Shown here piece after piece: positions 16,309 to 24,800 of a DNA stretch of 64,000 bases. The DNA comes from Rhodospirillales bacterium URHD0017 (GTDB lineage Bacteria > Pseudomonadota > Alphaproteobacteria > Reyranellales > Reyranellaceae): contig FODP01000006.1 in NCBI GenBank assembly GCA_900110395.1, positions 230,821 through 294,820 of the forward strand, written 5' to 3'. Both the position numbers and the translations under genes were made by a program. The notes under the pieces were generated by a model that searched no databases, was not told where the DNA came from, and saw only the letters and a list, made by a program, of their open reading frames with translations. Within the stretch, counting starts at the first letter, position 1. Each line of letters starts with the position of its first letter.

Positions 16309-18060
16309 CCATCGACCTGAGTGCCATCGGGCTCACGGGCTTGTGCAGCAGCGGCAGGCCGCGGGCGTCGGCCTCGCGCATGCGCTCGCTCGTCGTGTCG
16401 CCGCTGATGAGGAAAGCGGGGATGGCATCGCCGAACGCGCCGCGCAGCCTTTCGATGACCTCGACACCGGTCGTTCCGTTCGCCAGGAAATAGTCCGAGA
16501 TCACGAGGTCCGGCCCCTCCTGGTGGTCGGCGAGACCAGCCAGCGCCGCGTCGCTCGAATCGGCCGTGACGACCCGGCATCCCCACCCCTGCAACAGGCC
16601 GCGCATGCCGTCGAGGACCAGCGCATCGTCATCGACCACGACGACGAGCTTGTCGCGCGCGGGATTGGCGATCGCATCGAGAGTCACCGTCGCTTCGACC
16701 GGCCGCTCTCGGGCCGGCCCCCACGGCACGGAAACCGCAAAGCGCGAGCCCTTGCCGGGCCGCGATGCCAGGTCGATCGGATGGCCGAGCAGGCGGCACA
16801 GACCATCGACGATCGACAGTCCGAGGCCCAACCCGGCGCGCCCGCCGGGCGCCGGCGCGTCGACCTGGTAGAATTCACCGAAGATGCTGCGGTGCTGGTC
16901 CTCGGCGAGGCCGATGCCGCTGTCCCACACCTCGATACGCACGCTGTCGCCGCGCCGCCGGCAGCCGACGAGCACGCCGCCGCGGGACGTGTAGCGTATG
17001 GCATTCGACACCAGGTTGAGCAGGATCCGCTCGAGCAGGATGGCATCGGTGCGCACCCAGGCGCGGCTCGGCAGGACGCGGAGCCGCAGGCCCTTCTCGC
17101 GGGCCGCGGCGGCGAACGTGGTCTCGATGCGGTCGAGCAGGTGACCGACCGGGAATTCCGCGACGTCGGGGGCGAGCACGCCGGCATCGAGCTTGGAGAT
17201 GTCGAGCAGGGCGTTGAACAGCTCGTTCATGGAATCGATGGCCGCATCGATGCGGGCAACCAGCCGGGCGCGATCCGCCGGGTCGGTCTGGTCACGCAGC
17301 TGGGCGGCGAACAGGTTCAAGGCGTGCAGCGGCTGACGCAGGTCGTGGCTGGCCACCGCGAGAAAACGCGACTTGGCGAGATTGGCGCGCTCGACCTCGC
17401 GGTTGCGTTCGGCCAGCTCGCGGTTGCGCTCGGCCAGCGTCATGCGCAGCCTGATCGACTCCTCGAAGGTCCTCTGGATATAGCGCGCGAAGTTGATGAA
17501 CAGGAAAAAGGTGACGATGGCCGCCAGCGCAATGCCCCAGTGCAGCGGATCGCCCTCCAGTCCGTAGCGGATCGCGGTCGCCGCGACGAACGGCGTGACG
17601 AAGGCAAGATAGGCGGGCAGATAGACCGCGAGCGTCACCAGCCCGGACACCACGGCACCGAGCAGCATGGTGACCAGGAAGAGCTGGTACTCGATGTGGC
17701 CGGGCACATAGAACAGGAAGCAGGCGGCCGCCCAAATGCTGCCGCCGACGGCCAGCGCCCCTGCACGCGCCACATCCAGGCGCGATGGTCGGTGTCGGTC
17801 GCGGCGCGCCGGCGCCAAGCCCGCGCCATGGCCGCACGCGCGAGCGAGTAGACGCCGAAGACGGTCAGCCAGCTCAGCAGCACGACATGCGGGACGTGGT
17901 CCCACAGCACCCAGACCAGGATCAGGGCGGCGGCCACGCCGGTCAGGATGAGCCGCTGGCCCTCGATGTAGAGCACGCGCAGCTGCTCGGCGAGAACGGC
18001 CTTGTCGGCTTCCGGCGACAGCGCGGGATCGCCGGGTGTGGGCGCCGCCGTACGCCGCAC
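16280..18060 (-). pseudogene. Hybrid sensor histidine kinase, interrupted by a frameshift
   Basis: Read from GTG 18060, residues encode an N-terminal membrane-sensor start (ILTGVAAALILVWVLWDHVPHVVLLSWLTVFGVYSLARA...DHRAWMWRVQG). The continuation (ALAVGGSIWAAACFLFYVPG...) is in another frame, and joins exactly if one base is restored in the CCCC run at 17758-17761. After the shift come further membrane spans, a coiled linker (RNRELAERNREVERANLAKSRF), the phospho-His box FLAVASHDLRQPLHAL, an HATPase domain (LVSNAIRYT, GIGLAEDQ, GLGLSIVDGL) and a C-terminal receiver (VVVVDDDALVLDGM, DLVISDYFL, LLHKPVSP). Everything but the one base looks intact, so a sequence error is as likely as a real pseudogene. 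The frame downstream alone is open from 17905. Confidence 0.85.
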
Positions 18061-18067
18061 CGGGGGG

Positions 18068-18093
18068 CTCGCGTTACGGGCTCGCGTTACGGG
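18068..18093. repeat. 13-bp tandem direct duplication at a stop codon
   Basis: CTCGCGTTACGGG occurs twice back to back (18068-18080, 18081-18093). The second copy contains the TAA stop (minus strand) of the DUF2277 gene. It looks like a recent slippage duplication just upstream of the hybrid kinase start. Confidence 0.9.
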
Positions 18094-18359
18094 CGGGCGA
18101 AGCGCAGCGCCGAACGCGCGCGCGCCTTCTCGGCCTCGATCTCGCGATCGCGCGGCGCTGCCGTTGTCACCAGCTCATCGATCAGGTGGCGCGCGGCGTG
18201 CGCTACCTCGGCGACCGCGCGGTTGAAGGCCTCCTCGTTGGCCTTGGACGGGCGGTTGAATCCCGAGAGCTTGCGCACGAATTGCAGCGACGAGGCCTGG
18301 ATCTCCTCGTCGGTGGCGGGCGGCTTGAAGTTGTAGAGGTTCTTGATGTTGCGGCACAT
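18087..18359 (-). CDS. DUF2277 family protein
   Basis: 90 residues, complete. The start MCRNIKNLYNFKPPATDEEIQASSLQFVRKLSGF is the hallmark of DUF2277, followed by a helical LIDEL segment and a charged tail. Function unknown. It is directly upstream of the hybrid kinase (27 bp) on the same strand and may be co-transcribed with it. Confidence 0.9.
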   Translation of the reverse strand: MCRNIKNLYNFKPPATDEEIQASSLQFVRKLSGFNRPSKANEEAFNRAVAEVAHAARHLIDELVTTAAPRDREIEAEKARARSALRFARP

Positions 18360-18449
18360 GAGACGCCTCTCAAACGGGTGGCAGGAGATGCTGGCATGCC
18401 GCCGGCCCGCCTGCCACCCGAGAGACGCAGTGACGCAGTCAAGGACCGA

Positions 18450-18638
18450 TCAGAGATCGGCGGCCTTCTTCACGGCATCCTTGGCCTTGCCGACGGCCTT
18501 CTGCAGGTCGCCCTTGGCTTCCTGGAGCTTGCCCTCGCCCTTCAGCGCGGGATCGTCGGTTGCCTCGCCAACGCCTTGCTTGACCTTGCCGATCGCCTCG
18601 TTGGCCGTGCCCTTGACCTTGTCGGACGTGCTGCCCAT
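18450..18638 (-). CDS. CsbD-family stress protein
   Basis: 62 residues: [20 protein letters not shown] ... [24 protein letters not shown], a small, Lys/Ala/Gly-rich, probably disordered or helical protein of the CsbD family, which is often induced by general stress. An AGGAGATC ribosome site lies just upstream of ATG 18638. Confidence 0.92.
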   Translation of the reverse strand: MGSTSDKVKGTANEAIGKVKQGVGEATDDPALKGEGKLQEAKGDLQKAVGKAKDAVKKAADL

Positions 18639-18748
18639 GGGAGATCTCCTTTGTTCGGGGGAAGAGGCCCATTCAACGACCGGCGCGCGCTGTCGTTCCT
18701 CCGGTCGCGTGGTTCCATCCGATCGGGAACCGCTCTAGGCTTGCGTTC

Positions 18749-21700
18749 GTGGCCAAGTCCCTCGACGCCTACAACGCCAAGCGCGACTTCTCCAAGACGC
18801 CCGAGCCGCCGGGCAAGCCGGCGGCGAAGCCGGGCAACGCCTACGTCATCCAGAAGCATGCTGCGCGGCGCCTGCATTATGACTTCCGGCTCGAACTCGA
18901 CGGCGTGCTGAAGAGCTGGGCGGTGCCGGAAGGGCCGAGCCTGATCGCCGGCAAGAAGCGGCTGGCGGTGCTGACCGAGGACCATCCGCTCGACTATGGC
19001 GGCTTCGAAGGCGTCATCCCCGAAGGCCAGTACGGCAGCGGCACCGTCATGATCTGGGACCAGGGCACCTGGACGCCCGACTTCGATCCCGCGTTCGGCT
19101 ATCGCAAAGGGCATCTGAAGTTCCACCTGGCCGGCAAGAAGCTGAAAGGCCAGTGGCATCTCGTGCGCATGAAGCCCCCCTTGCGCGAAAGAGGGCCGCG
19201 CGAGAAGAGCGAGAACTGGCTGCTATTCAAGTCCGACGACGAGGCGGCGCGGCCGGCCGACGCGCCGGACATCCTGGCCGAGAAGCCGCACTCGGCCGCG
19301 ACCGGCCGCAGCATCGAGGCGATCGGCCGCGAGCAGGATCGCGTGTGGGCGTCGGGGCAAGGTGAAGTCACCGAGGCCAGGAAGAAGCGCCGACGTAAGA
19401 CGCCCGTCGATCCCGCTGCTCTGCCGAAGGCGAAGAAGGCGGCGATGCCGGGCTTCATCGAGCCGACCCTGCCGACGGCGACCGAGACGGCGCCTTCAGG
19501 CGGCGGCTGGCTGCACGAGATCAAGCACGACGGCTATCGCCTGCAGGCTCACCTGGAAAATGGGCGGGTGAAATTGTTCAGCCGGCAGGGCCTCGACTGG
19601 ACCGAGCGCTTTCCCGTCGTCGTGCCGGCGCTCGCCGAGGTGCCGGCCAAGGTCGCCATCATCGACGGCGAGGTGCTGGTGCAGACGGCGGCCGGCGTCG
19701 CGAGCTTCGCCATGCTGGTCGACGCCCTGAAGAGCGGCGGCGGCGACATGCTGTTCTATGCCTTCGACCTGCTCTATCTCGACGGCTTCGATCTCAGCGA
19801 GGCGCCGCTTGGTGCGCGCAAGGCGGCGCTGGCCGAGCTTCTGGCCGACGCGGGCGATGCCGGACGCCTGCGCTACAGCGACCACATCGCGGGCGATGGC
19901 GATGCGGTGTTCAGGCATGCGAGCCGGCTCGGCCTCGAAGGCATCATCTCCAAGCAGGCGGCGTCGCCCTATCGTTCGGGACGGGTGAAGACGTGGCTGA
20001 AAGTGAAGTCGAGCCAGAGCGACAGCTTCGTGATCGCGGGCTTCGTGCCCTCGACGGTGGACCCCAAGTCGGTCGGCGCGCTGGTGCTGGGCGAGTATGC
20101 CGGCAGCCGGCTGGTGCCCGTCGGCCATTGCGGCTCCGGCTTCACCGCGGCGAGCGCACGCGAGGTGTGGCGGCGGCTCGATCCCTTGCGCACCACCACG
20201 CCGCCCTTGAAGGACGAAACCGCGTCGCCCAAGGGCGTACGCTGGGTCGAGCCGGTGCTGTCGGCCGAGATCGAATATCGCGGCCGCACCGGCGGCGGGC
20301 TGATACGCCACGCGGTTTTCCGCGAGCTGGTCGAAGGCAAGGTCGCCAACGACCGGCCACGCGAGGCCGCGCCCAGGCCAAGGAGCAAGGCGAAGGGCGA
20401 TGCCGAGCCGACGGTGCGGCTTACGAATCCCGGCCGCCTGCTGTGGCCCGACCAGGGCATCACCAAGCAGGGCCTGGCCGAGTTCTACGGCGAGATCGCC
20501 GACTGGATCCTGCCGCACCTCGTCGGTCGGCCGCTCAGCCTCCTGCGCCATCCCGAAGGCATCAACGAGAAGGGCTTCTTCCAGAAGCATGCGTGGGCGG
20601 GACTCGGCGGCAGCGTGCGCCAGGTGGCGGTGCCCAACGACGAGCAGCCGATGCTGGTGATCGACGATCTGCCGGGCCTGCTCGAGCTGGTTCAGGCCAG
20701 CGTGATCGAGATCCATCCGTGGGGCGCCAGGGCCGAGCGGCCGGAACTGCCCGATCGCGTCACCATCGATCTCGATCCCGGCGACAAGGTGCCGTGGCAG
20801 CGCGTGATCGACGCCGCGCACGACGTGCGTCGCCGGCTGGCGGCGCTGAAGCTGGAAAGCTTCGTGAAGACCACCGGCGGCAAGGGCCTGCACGTGGTGT
20901 TTCCGCTGACGCCGCAGGCAGCCCCTTCGCCAGCAAACTGGGACACCATAAAGACCTTCGCCCAGTCGATCGCCTCGGCCATGGCCGCCGACCGGCCCGA
21001 TCTCTACACCGACAACATGGCCAAGAGCGGCCGACGCGGCCGCATCTATGTCGATTATCTGCGCAACGGCATGGGCGCCACCGCCATCGGCGCCTATTCC
21101 ACGCGCGCACGCGAGGGCGCGCCGGTGTCGGTGCCGCTCGCCTGGGACGAGCTCGGTGAGAACATTCGGTCGAACCATTTCACGCTGCTCAATCTGCCCA
21201 AGCGACTGGCGTTCCTCGATCACGATCCGTGGGAGGGCATCGCCGCGCTGAAGCAGACGCTGCCGGGCGCCGCGGGCATCGCACCATCGAAGGCCGAGCT
21301 CGCCGCCTACTGGAAGAAGGTCGGCAAGCAGGCGCTGGTCCATCTCGCGCGGCGGCCCCTCAGGCTTTCAGGCAATACGCTTGGCAAGCCACCCAAGGTG
21401 GTGCGCAAGGCGGGCGACGACCGTTTCTGGATCGACAGCGTCGATGGCCTCCTGGGCCTGGTCGAGATGGGCGCCGTCGAGCTTTCAGCCACCAACGCCA
21501 CGATCGACGATCCCGAGCGGCCGGACATGATGGTGTTCAGTGTCGCCAATGCCGACACTGCCCTGCGCCTCAGCACGCTCCTGCGAGCCGAGGGGTTGGA
21601 GAGCTGGCCCAAGCTCACCGGCGGGCGCGACCTGCACGTCATGGTGCCGATCGAGCCCGACCTCGATGCCGAGGAAGCGCTGCGCTACAGCGAGCAGCTG

Positions 21701-21877
21701 GCCGGTCGGCTCGCCAAGGCCAACATCGATTGCCGCTACAATAAGCCAGGAGCGACGGCCATTGCCGCCTTCTCGCCCCGTGCCCTGCCCGGCTTCCCGA
21801 TCGCAGCGCCAGTGGAGTGGGAGCAGGTGCGGCGCGGCATCGCGCCCGACGCCTTCACGATCAAGAAGCGCCCCTGA
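18749..21877 (+). CDS. ligD: ATP-dependent DNA ligase LigD with extra C-terminal polymerase-like module
   Basis: 1042 residues from GTG 18749. Order: 3'-phosphoesterase domain about 25-185 (IQKHAARRLHYDFRLELDG, EDHPLDYGGFEGVIPEGQYG); ATP-dependent ligase domain about 235-530 with nucleotidylated Lys in HEIKHDGYR; polymerase/primase domain about 556-830 with the catalytic pair in TIDLDPGD (about 672) and KTTGGKGLHVVFPL. The last about 195 residues (847-1042) repeat parts of the polymerase domain in degenerate form: FWIDSVDGLLGLVEMGAVEL and WPKLTGGRDLHVMVPIEPD match MLVIDDLPGLLELVQASVIEI and the GGKGLH block, but the metal aspartates are replaced (MMVFSVANAD). Usual LigD proteins are about 800-900 residues. 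With Ku it performs NHEJ end processing and sealing. Confidence 0.95.
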   Translation: MAKSLDAYNAKRDFSKTPEPPGKPAAKPGNAYVIQKHAARRLHYDFRLELDGVLKSWAVPEGPSLIAGKKRLAVLTEDHPLDYGGFEGVIPEGQYGSGTVMIWDQGTWTPDFDPAFGYRKGHLKFHLAGKKLKGQWHLVRMKPPLRERGPREKSENWLLFKSDDEAARPADAPDILAEKPHSAATGRSIEAIGREQDRVWASGQGEVTEARKKRRRKTPVDPAALPKAKKAAMPGFIEPTLPTATETAPSGGGWLHEIKHDGYRLQAHLENGRVKLFSRQGLDWTERFPVVVPALAEVPAKVAIIDGEVLVQTAAGVASFAMLVDALKSGGGDMLFYAFDLLYLDGFDLSEAPLGARKAALAELLADAGDAGRLRYSDHIAGDGDAVFRHASRLGLEGIISKQAASPYRSGRVKTWLKVKSSQSDSFVIAGFVPSTVDPKSVGALVLGEYAGSRLVPVGHCGSGFTAASAREVWRRLDPLRTTTPPLKDETASPKGVRWVEPVLSAEIEYRGRTGGGLIRHAVFRELVEGKVANDRPREAAPRPRSKAKGDAEPTVRLTNPGRLLWPDQGITKQGLAEFYGEIADWILPHLVGRPLSLLRHPEGINEKGFFQKHAWAGLGGSVRQVAVPNDEQPMLVIDDLPGLLELVQASVIEIHPWGARAERPELPDRVTIDLDPGDKVPWQRVIDAAHDVRRRLAALKLESFVKTTGGKGLHVVFPLTPQAAPSPANWDTIKTFAQSIASAMAADRPDLYTDNMAKSGRRGRIYVDYLRNGMGATAIGAYSTRAREGAPVSVPLAWDELGENIRSNHFTLLNLPKRLAFLDHDPWEGIAALKQTLPGAAGIAPSKAELAAYWKKVGKQALVHLARRPLRLSGNTLGKPPKVVRKAGDDRFWIDSVDGLLGLVEMGAVELSATNATIDDPERPDMMVFSVANADTALRLSTLLRAEGLESWPKLTGGRDLHVMVPIEPDLDAEEALRYSEQLAGRLAKANIDCRYNKPGATAIAAFSPRALPGFPIAAPVEWEQVRRGIAPDAFTIKKRP

Positions 21878-21878
21878 C

Positions 21879-24800
21879 TCACAGCGGCGCGTGATGGTGC
21901 TCGAACAGCGAGTGCGCCGCGCGCCAGCCGTCGGCGTAGGCACCGACGATCTGGTCGTTGTCATAAGCCTGGCGCAGCCAGGTGCCGTCGGGCAGGCGCA
22001 GGTGCGACCACGGCGCGCTGCTGGGACCGAGCAGGCCCTGCACCGACGCCGCATCGTGGGCCGAGACCTGCCAGTCGAGTGAGATGCCACGCTCGCTGAC
22101 GGTGATGACCTCGCCGGAATTCCAGGTCACCCGCCAGGTGTCGGGCGACACCGCCGTCAGCGTGCCGCCCGAGAAGGCGTGGTTGGCGTCGGGCGTCAGC
22201 ACGGTGTCGGCCTTGCCGTCGACATGCAGCGTGATCGGCTTGCCGACTTCGAAGATCACCGCGGTGTCGCCGAACTGGGCGGCGAGCCCGGTCGTCCAGC
22301 TCGCGGTGCCGTGCTGGCCATCGGTCTGGATTTGGACCTGCCAGGCGTTGCCGCCGGCATTGCCACGCGCGGCGACGAACTCGCCAACCGCCTGGAACTC
22401 GTAGGCGAAGCCGTCGAGGCTGACGATATGGACGTCGCCGAAGCCGCCCGACACGAAGGTCCCGCCAAGACCGTCCGAGTGCGCCGAGAAGCTGGTCCGG
22501 CTGTAGGGACCGCCGATGTTGAGGAAGATCTGGCCGAACGGCGTGTCGAGCGTCAGCACGCCGCCGCCCCAACTCGGGTTGGTCGCCTGGACGCCGGCGA
22601 GATCGAGCACGTCGTCCGAGCCGAAACCGGTGATGGTGCCGTGGAAGGCACGCGCATCGTTCAGCACCGCCGTCGAGTGGTTGCCGAAGCTGAGGGTCTG
22701 GCCCGACTCGACGGCGGCCTGCAAGGTCAGGGTCGCGTTGGTGCCGATGCCGAGCGTGCCGGTGCCCTCGACCGAGCCGTAGAGCAGGAGATTGCCGCCC
22801 ACGGCGGTGATCGAGCCGTCGTTGTCGATATCGGTCAGGGCCACCGTCTTGTTGCCGCCGCCCATGCCCGACACCGTGCCGGTGCCCGAGATCGAGCCGC
22901 CGGCCGCGACGTCGATGTTGGCGGCGCGCAGGGTGGCGTGGGTGCCGCCCAGCGTGACCTGGCCGTGGCCGCCGACATCGAGCGTGCCGTTGGTCGCGAA
23001 CAGCGCGCCCTCGTCGGTGCCCTGGCCCACGATCATCTGGCCGGTCCCTGAGCCGCCGCTGACCACGGCATCGCCGTAGACCAGCAGCGAGCTGTAGGCG
23101 CCGACGCGGACGAGTCCCGCGCCGGCGGCGCCGACGATCAGGTTCCCGGTGTTGTTGGCGAGCTGGCCTTGCGCGGCGCCGACGGCGACCTCGCTGCCGT
23201 TCAGCAGCACCAGGCTGCCGGTGCCGCCATTGCCCACGACCAGCGTGCTGGAGGCCGAGAAGACGTTGGCGACCAGCAGCTCGCCGCCGTCGAGCGTGAG
23301 CGTGCCCTGGCCGCCCGCCTGGTTGCCGATCGTGGCATCGTAAGCCGTCACCTGCCCGGTGATGCCGCGGTTCATGCCGTTGATCAGCAGCGTGCCCGTG
23401 CCGACGTCGCCGACCGTGAGCAGGCCGTTGTTGGTCCATTCGCCGCCGTTGACGATGACGCTGCCGCGCGAGCCGGCCGACTGGCCGATGTCGGCGCCGG
23501 TGTCGAACATGCTCGAGGCGACGCCGATCAGCTCGAGCGTGCCGGTGCCGGCGCCGCCCACCACCACCGTGCCGTTGGCCGAGATCTGCTCGAGGTTGAT
23601 GACCGTGCCGGTGCTGCCGCTCTGCTGTCCGATGACGAGGTTGGCGGCGCTCGACGCGGTGCCGACGGCAAGCATGCCGCCGGCCAGCATCATCAGGCCG
23701 CTGCCCGTGCCGCCGACGATCACCTGCTGCTGGGCGTTCAGCACCGCGCCGCCGGTGAGCGTCATCGCGCCGCCACCGTCGACGGAGACGGCAAGCCCGC
23801 CAATGCCCTGGGCCGTGACATGGCCGGTAAGCAGGGTCGTTCCGGTGTCGAAGATCTGGCCGACCGCGCCGTTGCCCGTCGCCGTATGATTGCCGGCGCC
23901 GAACAGGGCGACGTTGCCGCCGCCCGGCGGCGTGCCGCCGACGTTCCAGTTGGTGGCAGACGCGAAGTCGGTGCTGCCGGGCGCGGGACTCCACAGGAAG
24001 GCGCCCGAGACGTTGGTGTTGGTGACGTCGATGGTGGCCGCGCCGGAGCGCGCCGAGGTGTCGGTGACGGTGATGGCGATGTGGTCGGCCGCCGTGCTGC
24101 GCGCCTCGTCGGTCAGCGTCTGCAGGTACTGCTCGACCTGCGCCAAGGTCGTACCGAATGTCAGGGCCGACGTGGTTGCGACATTGGCAATGGTGACCTT
24201 GGTGCCGCCGCCGGCACTGACGGTGTCGAAGCCCGAGACCCGGACGATGCCGCTGGTGCTCTCGACGACGACCGAGTAGGTCGTCGTGGCGGCACTGGCG
24301 CCGGCCGCGAGCGGCGCCTGCAGGACGACATCGGGCACCACTGCGCGGACGCCGACGGTGCCGTGCAGCGCCCCCGTCGCCGCCGCCGAGGCGCCGCCGG
24401 GCACGAAAACGCCCGGCTGAATGCCGCCGAGCGGCGCCACGAAGCTGATGGTGACCGATGACCCGGACGTGACGGCCTGGACGTTGAGCCCGTTCAGGTG
24501 GCCATCCGGGTCCGGCATCTGGAACTTGAGCGGCAGCAGGCCGCCGGGCCGGTTCACGGTCAGCTCGCCGGCGGTATAGGTCGGCGTGCCGGAGATCGCG
24601 ATGTTCTCCAGCACCAGCCGGTCGGCGAAGGTGAAGTTGTTGATGCTGCTCGAGGTGGTGAAGTTGGCCGGATCCTTCAGCACCAGCATGCTGGGCGAGT
24701 AGGGATACTGCGCGAGCTGGGTGGCGCTGTTGGCGACGAAGTTGACGGCCTGTGTGGTGACCGTGCCGTTCAGGACCAGCGTGGCGCCGGCGTCGACGAT

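Noticed and set aside
19496-21343. 615-codon minus-strand frame opposite ligD
   Set aside because: Antisense shadow in GC-rich DNA; no ribosome site or domain, and the plus strand encodes an intact LigD.
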